From positions 1 through 31,675 of the forward strand of contig JBOFKD010000198.1 in assembly GCA_051657165.1 (NCBI GenBank): DNA of 31,675 bases, read 5' to 3'. Origin of the DNA: UBA7332 sp051657165 (GTDB lineage: Bacteria > Bacteroidota > Bacteroidia > Bacteroidales > UBA7332). The notes beneath the pieces were generated by a model. The model was not told the origin of the DNA and did not search any database. It saw only the letters and a list, made by a program, of their open reading frames with translations. This document shows positions 1-7,338 of the stretch, piece after piece. Positions within the stretch are counted from its first letter, which is position 1, and each line of letters begins with the position of its first letter. The translations under genes were made by a program, and so were the position numbers.

Positions 1-437
1 CAGTGCTGATTGGAGCTCTGAGTGCTGATTGAACTGAGGTGAATCAGCACACCTATACACCTGTTAACCATCTATTTAATCTAAAAGTGCTGATTGTGTC
101 GATTCAAAACTCAAAACTCTGTGTAGAAATAATGAATGAGAGAATCCGAATTAAGTTTCTTATACTCGTAAAATCATCCCGAAAACTCTCACTCCCTATT
201 TTTACTGATTTCAATTGCAACCATTTGCAACCCGATGTAATTGGCTATCACACAATGCTATACAGGTTGCAATACAAGAAATTCAATTGCAACCAATCGT
301 CACCAATTGCAACCTCAATTGCAACCTTTTAAACCTCTTGCAAAACACTATACCACAGATATTTAAATATTCTTCAGCTATACGGTTGCAAATGGTTGCA
401 ATTCAAACTGCAAAACTCTGTGTATAGTTTTTTTGAA

Positions 438-525
438 GAGAGTTAAGAGCTTCCCGAAATTCTCTTAAGTGGTTTTCCATTTTCTCTTAAGAGAATTTCG
501 AATTTCTCTTAAGCAAATTTCCAAC
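438..525. repeat. Array C, left: four units of a TTCTCTTAAGAGAA palindrome, period 22 bp
   Basis: The core CTTAAG (or GTTAAG) starts at 442, 464, 486 and 508, exactly 22 bp apart. The unit at 482-495 is a perfect 14-bp palindrome. The others keep the left half and drift in the right half. The 8-base gaps are also similar (tttccatt, tttcgaat, tttccaac). The mirror array is at 30638-30709 with identical spacing. Confidence 0.8.
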
Positions 526-541
526 TGCCTCATCAGGCCCG

Positions 542-619
542 TTTGCAAGTAGCAAACTGAACTTTGCAAGTAGCAAAATAAGTTTTGCAAGTAGCAAACT
601 TTCATTAGCAAGGAGCTGA
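542..619. repeat. Array D, left: TTTGC-N5-GCAAA dyads, period 21 bp
   Basis: Three identical 15-mers, tttgcaagtagcaaa, start at 542, 563 and 584. A degenerate fourth, ttagcaaggagctga, starts at 605. The spacing is 21 bp throughout with 6-base gaps. Each unit has 5-bp inverted arms around a 5-base non-palindromic centre, as in a dimer-binding site. The mirror copy is at 30532-30609. Confidence 0.85.
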
Positions 620-740
620 TAAATATTGTCTGATACATCTCTATTCCTTCAACAACAACCGTATATATCCGTAAGAACAAACCGGCAATTAATTGCTGTA
701 TATGAGTGATTTAATTCATTCATCTGTATCATTTAGAAAT

Positions 741-820
741 CGCATGCGCATGCGTTTTTATTCCCATGCGCATGCGAATATAATCCGATGCGCACCGGCT
801 GTATTTCCGATGCGCATCGG
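741..820. repeat. Array E: four units with ATGCGCAT core, period 22 bp
   Basis: Units of 14 bp start at 741, 763, 785 and 807, exactly 22 bp apart, with 8-base AT-rich gaps. The first is the perfect palindrome cgcatgcgcatgcg, an alternating purine-pyrimidine tract. The last is the perfect palindrome ccgatgcgcatcgg. The core stays constant while the outer arms change as a pair (cgc/gcg to ccg/cgg). This array has no counterpart next to the right copy. It lies about 170-250 bp before a sigma-54-like promoter for the ABC permease, but no functional link is shown. Confidence 0.85.
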
Positions 821-1085
821 AAAAGTAAATCAACCGTATATAAAAAATAATTCCTCCTTTGTTCTGGCTAACAGATACGTATATTGCTTAAAATAACCTG
901 TAAAAATATTTGACAGCAGTGTCCATTTATTAGACAGACCAAACCTCCCATACAACCTATAACATACTACATTTAAGCATATTACATAAACTGGCACGAT
1001 AATAGCAGGTAAAATTAGTAAAACAGAATGCTAATTACTTTACCTTAGCCCAATTCTGATAAATGAATAACTAAATGCAAATACT
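821..1085 (+). other. Leader region of the ABC permease gene
   Basis: No gene is visible here. It contains the dyad GACA-gcag-TGTC at 912-923 and a sigma-54-like promoter at 992-1007, both described separately. The rest is AT-rich without clear structure. Confidence 0.5.
992..1007 (+). promoter_or_regulatory. Candidate sigma-54 (-24/-12) promoter for the ABC permease
   Basis: The sequence TGGCACG-ATAA-TAGCA matches the sigma-54 consensus TGGCACG-N4-TTGCW at all but one position, with the invariant GG and GC the correct 10 bases apart. It lies about 80 bp before the start codon at 1086. The dyad GACA-N4-TGTC at 912-923, some 70 bp upstream, could be an enhancer-type activator site. In Bacteroidetes, permeases of this family are often found next to NtrC-type regulators (general knowledge). 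None is in this window. Confidence 0.45.
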
Positions 1086-3458
1086 ATGATAAATCAGTAC
1101 ATCAGGCTCGCATTTCGAAATATGCGAAAACACAAAACTCAGTCCTTTAGCGGAATATTTGCTTTGTTTTTCGGACTGATATGTTTTGTTCCGGCACTTT
1201 ACTGGCTCCGGTACGAAACATCTTACGACACATTCTATCCGGAAAACGGACTTATCTACCGGATTTACACAACCGAAAAAGAAACAGGAAAAACCAATGA
1301 TCTGGTTTCAGGTATTCTGGAAAGACGACTACGTGAACAATATCCTGCAATGAAAAACAGCACTGTATTCTTCACCGTAACAGAAGATTTCAACACACCT
1401 CAGATACCTCACACCAAGCTAAAATCAATATATTCCGACAGTACATTTCTAAATGTATTCCGGCAACAAATATTATGCGGAGATATACATCATCCACTCC
1501 AGACCACAAACAATCTTATACTAACAGAAAGTAAAGCTATTAGTATATTTGGCAGTGCGCAACAAGCTATCGGAAAATCCCTGAAAAAGAGTAATTTCAT
1601 ATACCAGGGAGCAGACCCATATATCGTCACTGCTGTAGTAGCTGATCCCCCCGAAAACACCAATATCCCGTTTGAAGCAATTATATGTGACGAACAAATT
1701 AATCTACACAAATCATTCCCGGAAGAATCCGGAAATGAAATATGGGACTTTGCACAACTACATATGTATACAAGGATTCCAGCTCAGAGTAATGCAACGC
1801 ATTTATCCGAACAATTACGAACTTTTCCGAAAAGCACATACGCAAATTCAGATATCGAAGTTAAAATGATGCCTATAACTGAAGTACGACATCATTTAAA
1901 TCCCGACGTTGCATTCACACTTAACTTTATCCGGCTCTTTATTGCAGCCGGAATCCTCCTACTGTTCAGCGCTATATTTAATTTCATAAATCTCTACCTG
2001 GAGCTATTCCGCCAGAGAGATCGCGAATTCAGACTGAGATCAGTCAACGGAGCTTCGCAAAAGCAATTAATACACCAGATGCAAACAGAGCTATTCTGTG
2101 CTATTATTCTGGCATTACTGCCGGGACTTATATTCATTTTAACTGCTCAATCCGGAATAGAAAGCATAACGGGTATACATACCGGCACTTATGAATTCAT
2201 CAAATTATATTGCATTTCTGCTATAGCCGTAATACTCATTATCCTTATCGGCGCATATATGCAATTCGCCCGTCTGAGCTATCTGGCATCAAGACCCCAA
2301 AAGAATAAGATATCAGGACGTAGTATATTGCTTAAGAATACTGCTGTTACGCTTCAGCTCACTGTAAGCATCATCATTATTATTGCTTCATTGGTTGTCA
2401 CAATGCAGATGCATTATATGAGACATAAATACCTGGGATTCAATCAAAACGGAATCATACACCTGTCAGGATTAAATCCGTTTATAGAGGATGACAAGCG
2501 GACAGCTATTATACATGAGCTATCCTCACTCCCTCAGGTCAGGGCGGTAACAGATACTGATTTCGAGCCACAGCATAATGTAAATCCCTTCAAAATGACT
2601 ACAAATGTTGAGTGGGCCGGGAAACCGGAAACAAAAAAACCGGCATTTAACTATATCTCTACCGACCCCCACTTTGCAAAAGCATTTGGTATTCAGATGC
2701 AAGCAGGTGAATGGCTGACTGAAAATAGCGGAAATGATATTGTGGTAAACGAAGAAGCTGTCAGAGTAATGGGGCTGGATAATCCGGTCGGTACGCTCAT
2801 TCGCATTAAGCTCAATGAAGACAAACAGTATCGCATCACGGGGGTAGTAAAAGATTTTCACACACTCTCTCTGAGAAACAGCATACTTCCGGCTATATTC
2901 CTGAAGTCAGAGTATCCGACAAACAGCTTCTATATACACGTGAGTCCGGAAGATGAGCAAAAAACGATACAGCAAATCAACGGGATATTACCAAAAATAG
3001 ATCCTGCTTTTACGGATGTTACTCCTCTACCGCTTCATATATTGTTTGATCGCCTGAATCACTCAGAAGACTCTGGATTAAAGTTATTCTCCATTCTCGC
3101 ATGTATTTGCATAATAATTTCTCTGACGGGAGTTTATGCTGTTGCCACAACTGGAACACAGCGTCGCAGAAAAGAAATTGCTATCCGGAAAATTGTCGGT
3201 GCTGATGTGAAAGAAATTATATACCTGTTCTTCCGGGAATACACATTGCAAGTCCTTATAGCGGCAGCAGTAGCTCTGCCCGTTGCATATACAGCTATGA
3301 GCTACTGGTTAGAAGGATATGCTTACCGTACAAACATTTCATGGTGGTTATTGACCGGAGTTATTATTTCAGTCATAGCAGCAGTCCTTCTGACTGTCTT
3401 TAAACAAGTCATGAATGCAGCAACCAGTGATCCGGCAAAGGTTGTAAAAAGCGAATAG
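1086..3458 (+). CDS. FtsX/MacB-type ABC transporter permease
   Basis: A 790-residue inner-membrane protein with the duplicated layout of Bacteroidetes MacB-like permeases. A first membrane helix is at about 20-41, followed by a large periplasmic MacB_PCD-like domain to about 275. The first FtsX core has helices near 278-305, 335-358 and 372-397. A further helix at about 418-441 precedes a second periplasmic domain, and the second FtsX core has helices near 667-690, 718-742 and 750-772. The cytoplasmic stretch RRRKEIAIRKIVGA before the last core is typical of FtsX domains. Such proteins work with an ATPase, often coupled to a TolC-type channel, in export or envelope signalling. No ATPase gene is adjacent, so the partner must be encoded elsewhere. 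Substrate unknown. A bidirectional terminator follows the stop codon. Confidence 0.9.
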   Translation: MINQYIRLAFRNMRKHKTQSFSGIFALFFGLICFVPALYWLRYETSYDTFYPENGLIYRIYTTEKETGKTNDLVSGILERRLREQYPAMKNSTVFFTVTEDFNTPQIPHTKLKSIYSDSTFLNVFRQQILCGDIHHPLQTTNNLILTESKAISIFGSAQQAIGKSLKKSNFIYQGADPYIVTAVVADPPENTNIPFEAIICDEQINLHKSFPEESGNEIWDFAQLHMYTRIPAQSNATHLSEQLRTFPKSTYANSDIEVKMMPITEVRHHLNPDVAFTLNFIRLFIAAGILLLFSAIFNFINLYLELFRQRDREFRLRSVNGASQKQLIHQMQTELFCAIILALLPGLIFILTAQSGIESITGIHTGTYEFIKLYCISAIAVILIILIGAYMQFARLSYLASRPQKNKISGRSILLKNTAVTLQLTVSIIIIIASLVVTMQMHYMRHKYLGFNQNGIIHLSGLNPFIEDDKRTAIIHELSSLPQVRAVTDTDFEPQHNVNPFKMTTNVEWAGKPETKKPAFNYISTDPHFAKAFGIQMQAGEWLTENSGNDIVVNEEAVRVMGLDNPVGTLIRIKLNEDKQYRITGVVKDFHTLSLRNSILPAIFLKSEYPTNSFYIHVSPEDEQKTIQQINGILPKIDPAFTDVTPLPLHILFDRLNHSEDSGLKLFSILACICIIISLTGVYAVATTGTQRRRKEIAIRKIVGADVKEIIYLFFREYTLQVLIAAAVALPVAYTAMSYWLEGYAYRTNISWWLLTGVIISVIAAVLLTVFKQVMNAATSDPAKVVKSE

Positions 3459-3470
3459 TATCATCGGCAT

Positions 3471-3518
3471 AAAAAGAAACAGCCTGTCTACTGTAGAAGT
3501 AAACAGGCTGTTTCTTTT
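3471..3518. terminator. Bidirectional intrinsic terminator
   Basis: A perfect 15-bp stem (3473-3487 with 3503-3517, core cagcctgt/acaggctg) is flanked by an A-run on the left and TTTT on the right. It sits between the convergent permease and symporter genes, so it can serve both. Confidence 0.9.
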
Positions 3519-3521
3519 ATA

Positions 3522-5000
3522 TTATTTTTTCATCCGGAACCTGTGTGAAGATTCACTGCGGACAAATACATGTACTAAATGATTTTCAGAATGATGAATA
3601 TGCTCTGCTATCTGACCACCCCAATATCCCAGAAGAGAAGAAACTCCACCGATTATCCAGGCCGAAACAGGCAGCGTAGCGTACCATGTTGAATAGGATG
3701 AGGCATATTCTTTAGATGCCCATCCGAGAGCTCCGATAAACATCGCACCCAAAGCTCCCCAAACCGAAGGCTTTTTGCTATAAATCGCATAAAATGTAGG
3801 AACAAGAATAGAAGTCAGAGCCAATACCCCAGAATCACCAACCATCTCGTAAATATCATTTTCACTCATAGCCAGGATAGTAGAAATAAGCGACATTATG
3901 ATTACGCTTAAACGAACCATCCAGACATCGAGCTTACGTTTTGTTTTTCTTTCCATCATTGGCTTCAGAATATTCTCAGCCAGAATAGCGGAAGGAGCCA
4001 GCAAAGCACCCGAACATGTAGAGAGGATCGCTGAAACTAAAGCACCGAGAAATAAGATCTGAACGAAAGGATTGCTACTATTAACAGCAATCTGTGGAAT
4101 GATTTCCTGAAAATCGATACTGGTGCCGGCTTGCACACGTGCAGGATCCATAATACGGACACAGAGTGCAATCAGCATCGGAATGATCGAAAAGAACAGA
4201 TACATTCCGGCCCCGAAATAAGTTGAATAGACTGCCACCTTCACACTCTTAGCCGAGTTAACACGCTGAAAGATATCCTGTGATGCCAGAGAGCCTAATC
4301 CAATCACCATCCATGCTGTGACCCATTCATTAATAGATTCAGCATTCCCTTGCGGTAAAATATCAAAAAAACCTTTTGGCGTACTTTCAATTACTTTGTC
4401 AAGTCCTCCTATATCTGAAACAAGCGAGAAACACAGTACACAAAGTCCCAGTACAATCATGATTGACTGAAAAAAGTCTGTAATGGATACTGCCCACATT
4501 CCTCCGGCAAAAGTATAGGCTGTCACCACAGCAGAGGATATCAGAATCCCGGTTGATAATTCAAGTCCGATAATAAGTTTAAGCAAGATACCTAAAGCTA
4601 CCATCTGAGCTGCAATATAGCCGATATATGTGACCAGCATAAAACAGGAAGAGATAAACTCGACCTTTTTGCCATAAGCCTCTTTAAACAAATCGGCAAT
4701 TGTCAGAATATTTCTTTTATACAGAGGCTTCGCCAGAAACGCTCCGAACAGAATCAGACAAAGAGCTGCACCCAGCGGCTCTTCAATGACACCAATAAGT
4801 CCCGATTCCATAAACCGTCCGGCAGCACCAAAGATTGTTTCTGCCCCATACCACATCGCAAAAAGCGCAAAAGAGTTGAAAAAGAAAGGCAAATTTCGCC
4901 CGGCATTCACATAATCATCCCCCGTACGTATACGTCCGGAAGCATAAACACCTACTCCAACTGTAATTACTAAGTAAAGTACAATGAAAGTTATTAACAT
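3522..5000 (-). CDS. Sodium:solute symporter (SSS/SLC5 family)
   Basis: A 492-residue polytopic inner-membrane protein of the LeuT-fold sodium:solute symporter family, of normal length and with about 13 hydrophobic segments by eye. Supporting motifs are the N-terminal NAGRNLPFF with MWYGAETIFGAAG shortly after, and ASQDIFQRVNSAKS at about 240-253, which matches the conserved Q-D-x-x-Q-R signature of the family. A short positively charged, His-rich tail (EHIHHSENHLVHVF) ends the protein. The substrate cannot be read from the sequence; solutes carried by relatives include amino acids, sugars, sialic acid and vitamins. The gene is monocistronic. It is preceded by a promoter, then a hairpin with a T-run that could attenuate transcription. 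Confidence 0.9.
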   Translation of the reverse strand: MLITFIVLYLVITVGVGVYASGRIRTGDDYVNAGRNLPFFFNSFALFAMWYGAETIFGAAGRFMESGLIGVIEEPLGAALCLILFGAFLAKPLYKRNILTIADLFKEAYGKKVEFISSCFMLVTYIGYIAAQMVALGILLKLIIGLELSTGILISSAVVTAYTFAGGMWAVSITDFFQSIMIVLGLCVLCFSLVSDIGGLDKVIESTPKGFFDILPQGNAESINEWVTAWMVIGLGSLASQDIFQRVNSAKSVKVAVYSTYFGAGMYLFFSIIPMLIALCVRIMDPARVQAGTSIDFQEIIPQIAVNSSNPFVQILFLGALVSAILSTCSGALLAPSAILAENILKPMMERKTKRKLDVWMVRLSVIIMSLISTILAMSENDIYEMVGDSGVLALTSILVPTFYAIYSKKPSVWGALGAMFIGALGWASKEYASSYSTWYATLPVSAWIIGGVSSLLGYWGGQIAEHIHHSENHLVHVFVRSESSHRFRMKK

Positions 5001-5058
5001 CTCAGAGAAACATAAATAAAAAGGTAAATTAATCTCAGATCACTTCTGTTTTCTTCAT

Positions 5059-5097
5059 AAAAAAAAGCTCTCCTGGTCGGGTTACGACAGGATGAGC
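5059..5097 (-). promoter_or_regulatory. Terminator-like hairpin in the symporter leader (possible attenuator)
   Basis: On the minus strand a 12-bp stem in three segments (gctc, tcctg, tcg) with two single-base bulges and a five-base loop is followed directly by eight Ts. It lies between the candidate promoter at 5117-5124 and the start codon at 5000, so a transcript from that promoter would meet it after a few tens of bases. A 22-codon reading frame (5103 to 5035, minus) runs through it. Whether it is a leader peptide is unproven. Confidence 0.55.
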
Positions 5098-5116
5098 CTT
5101 CATTTTACTGGAGATA

Positions 5117-5124
5117 CAAAGATA
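5117..5124 (-). promoter_or_regulatory. Candidate -7 box (TATCTTTG) for the symporter
   Basis: An exact match to the Bacteroides -7 consensus TAnnTTTG, about 117 bp before the start codon. The -33 element is weak (TTG-like bases about 20 bp upstream). Confidence 0.5.
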
Positions 5125-5400
5125 TTAATTACCAAAAGCAATAAGAGTATCTTTATAGTTAAAAATATGCATTATAATACAACAAAAATAGCTTTTAGTG
5201 GAATAAACAGGATACCCGACAGGTATATAAGAATAATTATACATATAAGACTGTATAAAACCAACCTACCGGGCGGGGTGAGAATACCGATGTCAAGAAA
5301 CTGAGACATCTCCCCCGGAATAAGGCTCTCAGAGAGCCCGGGTTATTAACATTTTGTTCATAACTGCATTTCAGATACGCCTAATCCACTGTATATATTC

Positions 5401-5437
5401 GTTTTAGGTTATCAACAATTTGTTGATAACCTAAAAC
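5401..5437 (-). terminator. Perfect 17-bp inverted repeat, probable terminator of the MATE gene
   Basis: The arm gttttaggttatcaaca (5401-5417) and its exact reverse complement (5421-5437) are separated by three bases. It lies about 82 bases after the MATE stop codon. The stem is AT-rich and lacks a strong T-run, so the terminator role is plausible rather than certain. Its core, GTTAT-C-AACA, recurs as a similar palindrome 66 bp to the left. Confidence 0.5.
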
Positions 5438-5518
5438 CATCCATCATCAGGCCTGATCGAAACAGTATCAAAAGCATAACATTAAATTCACTCCATCACT
5501 TACCAGGACAAGCAGCAA

Positions 5519-6919
5519 TTATGCATTTTCGATTTTCTTCTGAATACAATTCGTCCACCGGGTCAGATACAACACACAAGCCAAACTTAATCCGGCTACA
5601 AAACCATACCACAATCCATTCTCGCCAAATCCCAGTTTAAACCCAAACAGATAAGCAGTAGCAAGACTTGCGATCATATAACAGAAGAAAGAATAGTACA
5701 TAGGAACTTTCACATCCCCTATCCCGCGTAACGCGCCGACTGACACAAGCTGTAAACCATCGGATATCTGATATACCGCTCCGATTATCAATAAAGAAGA
5801 GGCTATTTCAATAACCTGCGGATCAGAGGTAAAGATGCCGGCAACAGGCTCACGCAAGAAATAATAGACAATCGCCATAAAAGACATAAACAATGTGATT
5901 ATATGAAAAGAGGCTGATGCAGCACGCTTTGCTCCAAGATAGTTTCGTTTGCCATATTCATGACTTACACGAATCATGGTAGCATTTGAAATACCCGTTG
6001 CAATCATAAATCCAAAAAGGGTAGTCTGAAGGGTTATCTGATGAGCGGCTAATGCAGCTGCTCCAAACCATCCCATCATAATCGTATTAAACATAAATGC
6101 AGAATGCTCCATCGTAAACTGAAGTCCTATAGGAAAACCCATCCGGCACAGATCCATCACACGTTTCCGGCTAAATGCACTTTTACGGAAAAAACATAAA
6201 TATCTTTTATAGGTATGATTGCGAAGATAGTAGAAGACAAAAAACAAAGGCATCGCTATTCTTGATAATAAAGTCGCTATGCCCGCTCCCTCAATTCCAA
6301 GTTCGGGAAAACCACCTTTCCCGTATATCAGTAAATAATTAAATAATATATTTATAAGATTTGCAGCAATGGTTATAATCATGGATATTTTAGTATTACC
6401 AACGCCCTCCGTAAACTGCTTAAACGTAAGAAATAGCATATAAGGAACCACAGAATAAATAAGCATCCGGTAATAGGGCAAAGAGTACTCCACGACTTCG
6501 GGGGTTTGTCCCATATCCGAAAATAAAAAAGAGATCCCATAAAACAAGATACTCAGGATGACTGCCAAAAGCAGATTTACAACTATTGAATTCTGAAAAA
6601 AATGAGAGGAATCTCTGTGGTTTCCCCCCGAATAAAGTTTTCCTACAATCGGCGTGAGTCCCATCGATACACCCATACAGATCAGCAAACAAAGCATGGC
6701 AATAGATCCGCCAAAAGAAGCTGCGGCCAAAGCATCTACTCCTATACGTCCGACCATAATAGTATCGGCATACTGAACAAGAACCTGACCTGCCTGAGCT
6801 AACAGTATAGGTGCGGCCAGCTCAATATTACGACGGTATTCACTCTTATAGCTACTTATAAGCTCCGGCAATAAATTTATTTTTTGATTCGCTAAATTTA
6901 CAATCTTTATATACTGCAT
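5519..6919 (-). CDS. MATE family multidrug/drug exporter
   Basis: A 466-residue inner-membrane protein with two MatE domains (about 27-190 and 250-410) and about 12 hydrophobic helices, the usual MATE size. Family-typical stretches are QYADTIMVGRIGVDALAAAS near the start, EGVGNTKISM around 170, and ALRGIGDVKVPMYYS around 400. NorM/DinF-type MATE proteins export cationic drugs or metabolites using a sodium or proton gradient. The actual substrate here is unknown. The start at 6919 is supported by a -7 box about 29 bases upstream, which leaves a short leader. The gene is alone, oriented like the symporter but separated from it by about 520 bp. Confidence 0.92.
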   Translation of the reverse strand: MQYIKIVNLANQKINLLPELISSYKSEYRRNIELAAPILLAQAGQVLVQYADTIMVGRIGVDALAAASFGGSIAMLCLLICMGVSMGLTPIVGKLYSGGNHRDSSHFFQNSIVVNLLLAVILSILFYGISFLFSDMGQTPEVVEYSLPYYRMLIYSVVPYMLFLTFKQFTEGVGNTKISMIITIAANLINILFNYLLIYGKGGFPELGIEGAGIATLLSRIAMPLFFVFYYLRNHTYKRYLCFFRKSAFSRKRVMDLCRMGFPIGLQFTMEHSAFMFNTIMMGWFGAAALAAHQITLQTTLFGFMIATGISNATMIRVSHEYGKRNYLGAKRAASASFHIITLFMSFMAIVYYFLREPVAGIFTSDPQVIEIASSLLIIGAVYQISDGLQLVSVGALRGIGDVKVPMYYSFFCYMIASLATAYLFGFKLGFGENGLWYGFVAGLSLACVLYLTRWTNCIQKKIENA

Positions 6920-6947
6920 ATCATTCGGAATTCTTTTATTTTCGCCA

Positions 6948-6955
6948 CAAAACTA
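6948..6955 (-). promoter_or_regulatory. Candidate -7 box (TAGTTTTG) for the MATE gene
   Basis: A perfect match to TAnnTTTG on the minus strand, placing the transcription start about 20 bases before the start codon at 6919. The -33 element is poorly conserved. Confidence 0.55.
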
Positions 6956-7305
6956 CAATAACTTATTGATAAACAGAAACAACAACCATTCACACAAACA
7001 CAAAAACCCTCACGTATTAACATACAAAATGTATATTAATACCGCATATACAATATAAGAATTAAAACATTAACAGACTGACACTGAGAAATATCTAAAA
7101 AATTAAGCACAAGAGCTTCGTAAGCAGCAATAAAGGATATTCATTCATTCTCAAAATGAATATACATAAAATATAAATATTATTTAACTATCAGAAGCAA
7201 GATTTCAGAAATATCCTATGAATCAGAAAAGAACACAGACAAATCCGTCTGAAATATATATTGATTTGATTCTTATCGGATTGCCATTATTAACAGAATA
7301 GTTAT
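6956..7305. other. Divergent intergenic region between MATE and parC genes
   Basis: No gene is seen. A 12-bp inverted repeat with one mismatch, gtattaacatac / gtatattaatac with a five-base loop, is at 7014-7042. It could be an operator or a cruciform. The rest is AT-rich and unstructured to the eye. Confidence 0.4.
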
Positions 7306-7313
7306 TATTTTTG
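7306..7313 (+). promoter_or_regulatory. Candidate -7 box (TATTTTTG) for parC
   Basis: Matches TAnnTTTG, with a TTG at 7281-7283 near the expected -33 position. Transcription would start near 7320, which favours the ATG at 7339 as the start codon. Confidence 0.5.
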
Positions 7314-7338
7314 CAGGAAACCTATTTTGATCTGCACA

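Larger units (their letters stand above)
1..620. repeat. Left copy of composite multi-word palindromic repeat element
   Basis: Non-coding block made of successive arrays of different short words: gtgctgatt/aatcagcac (3, 22, 42 inverted, 87), ttgcaacc/ggttgcaa (215-401), ttctcttaag (438-517) and tttgcaagtagcaaa (542-619). The same word order occurs in inverted orientation at 30531-31019. The pairing is colinear: left plus right coordinates sum to 31151 for 283-620 and to 31020 for 1-130, so the left copy carries 131 extra bases between 130 and 283. Aligned parts are about 95% identical by eye. A 13-base word, aaaactctgtgta, occurs at 113-125 and 412-424. The element may continue left of base 1. 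Short open frames here are not credible genes. Confidence 0.85.
5101..5518. other. Intergenic region between symporter and MATE genes
   Basis: No credible gene. It holds the symporter promoter, a GC-rich structured island at 5265-5342 in an otherwise AT-rich stretch, and two related palindromes at 5342-5364 and 5408-5430. In the island, ccgggcgggg (5269-5278) can pair with tcccccgg (5311-5318), closing gatgtc/gacatc (5289-5294 with 5305-5310). A second hairpin, ggctct/agagcc (5324-5338), is next to it. This resembles a small structured RNA, but I could not assign it to a known class on either strand. Confidence 0.4.

Noticed and set aside
39..332. Short reading frame sharing about 28 residues (starting NQHTYTPVNHLFN) with one in the right repeat copy (30880-31065); the two base differences in the shared coding part are synonymous.
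   Set aside because: Only two differences, an atypical residue mix, and the frame runs into repeat words whose copies differ by lengths that are not multiples of three (131 bases). Better explained as shared repeat DNA.
465..680. 71-residue minus-strand frame across arrays C and D.
   Set aside because: It reads straight through 21- and 22-bp repeat units, and array C's 22-bp period shifts frame at every unit, so the frame is an accident.
5269..5345. TPP riboswitch on the plus strand (GGGGTG and CTGAGA are present).
   Set aside because: The remaining conserved THI-box bases are absent and no gene on that strand follows nearby.
7327..7338. TTG start codon for parC, four codons before the ATG.
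   Set aside because: The ATG at 7339 is a standard start at a better distance from the promoter at 7306-7313.
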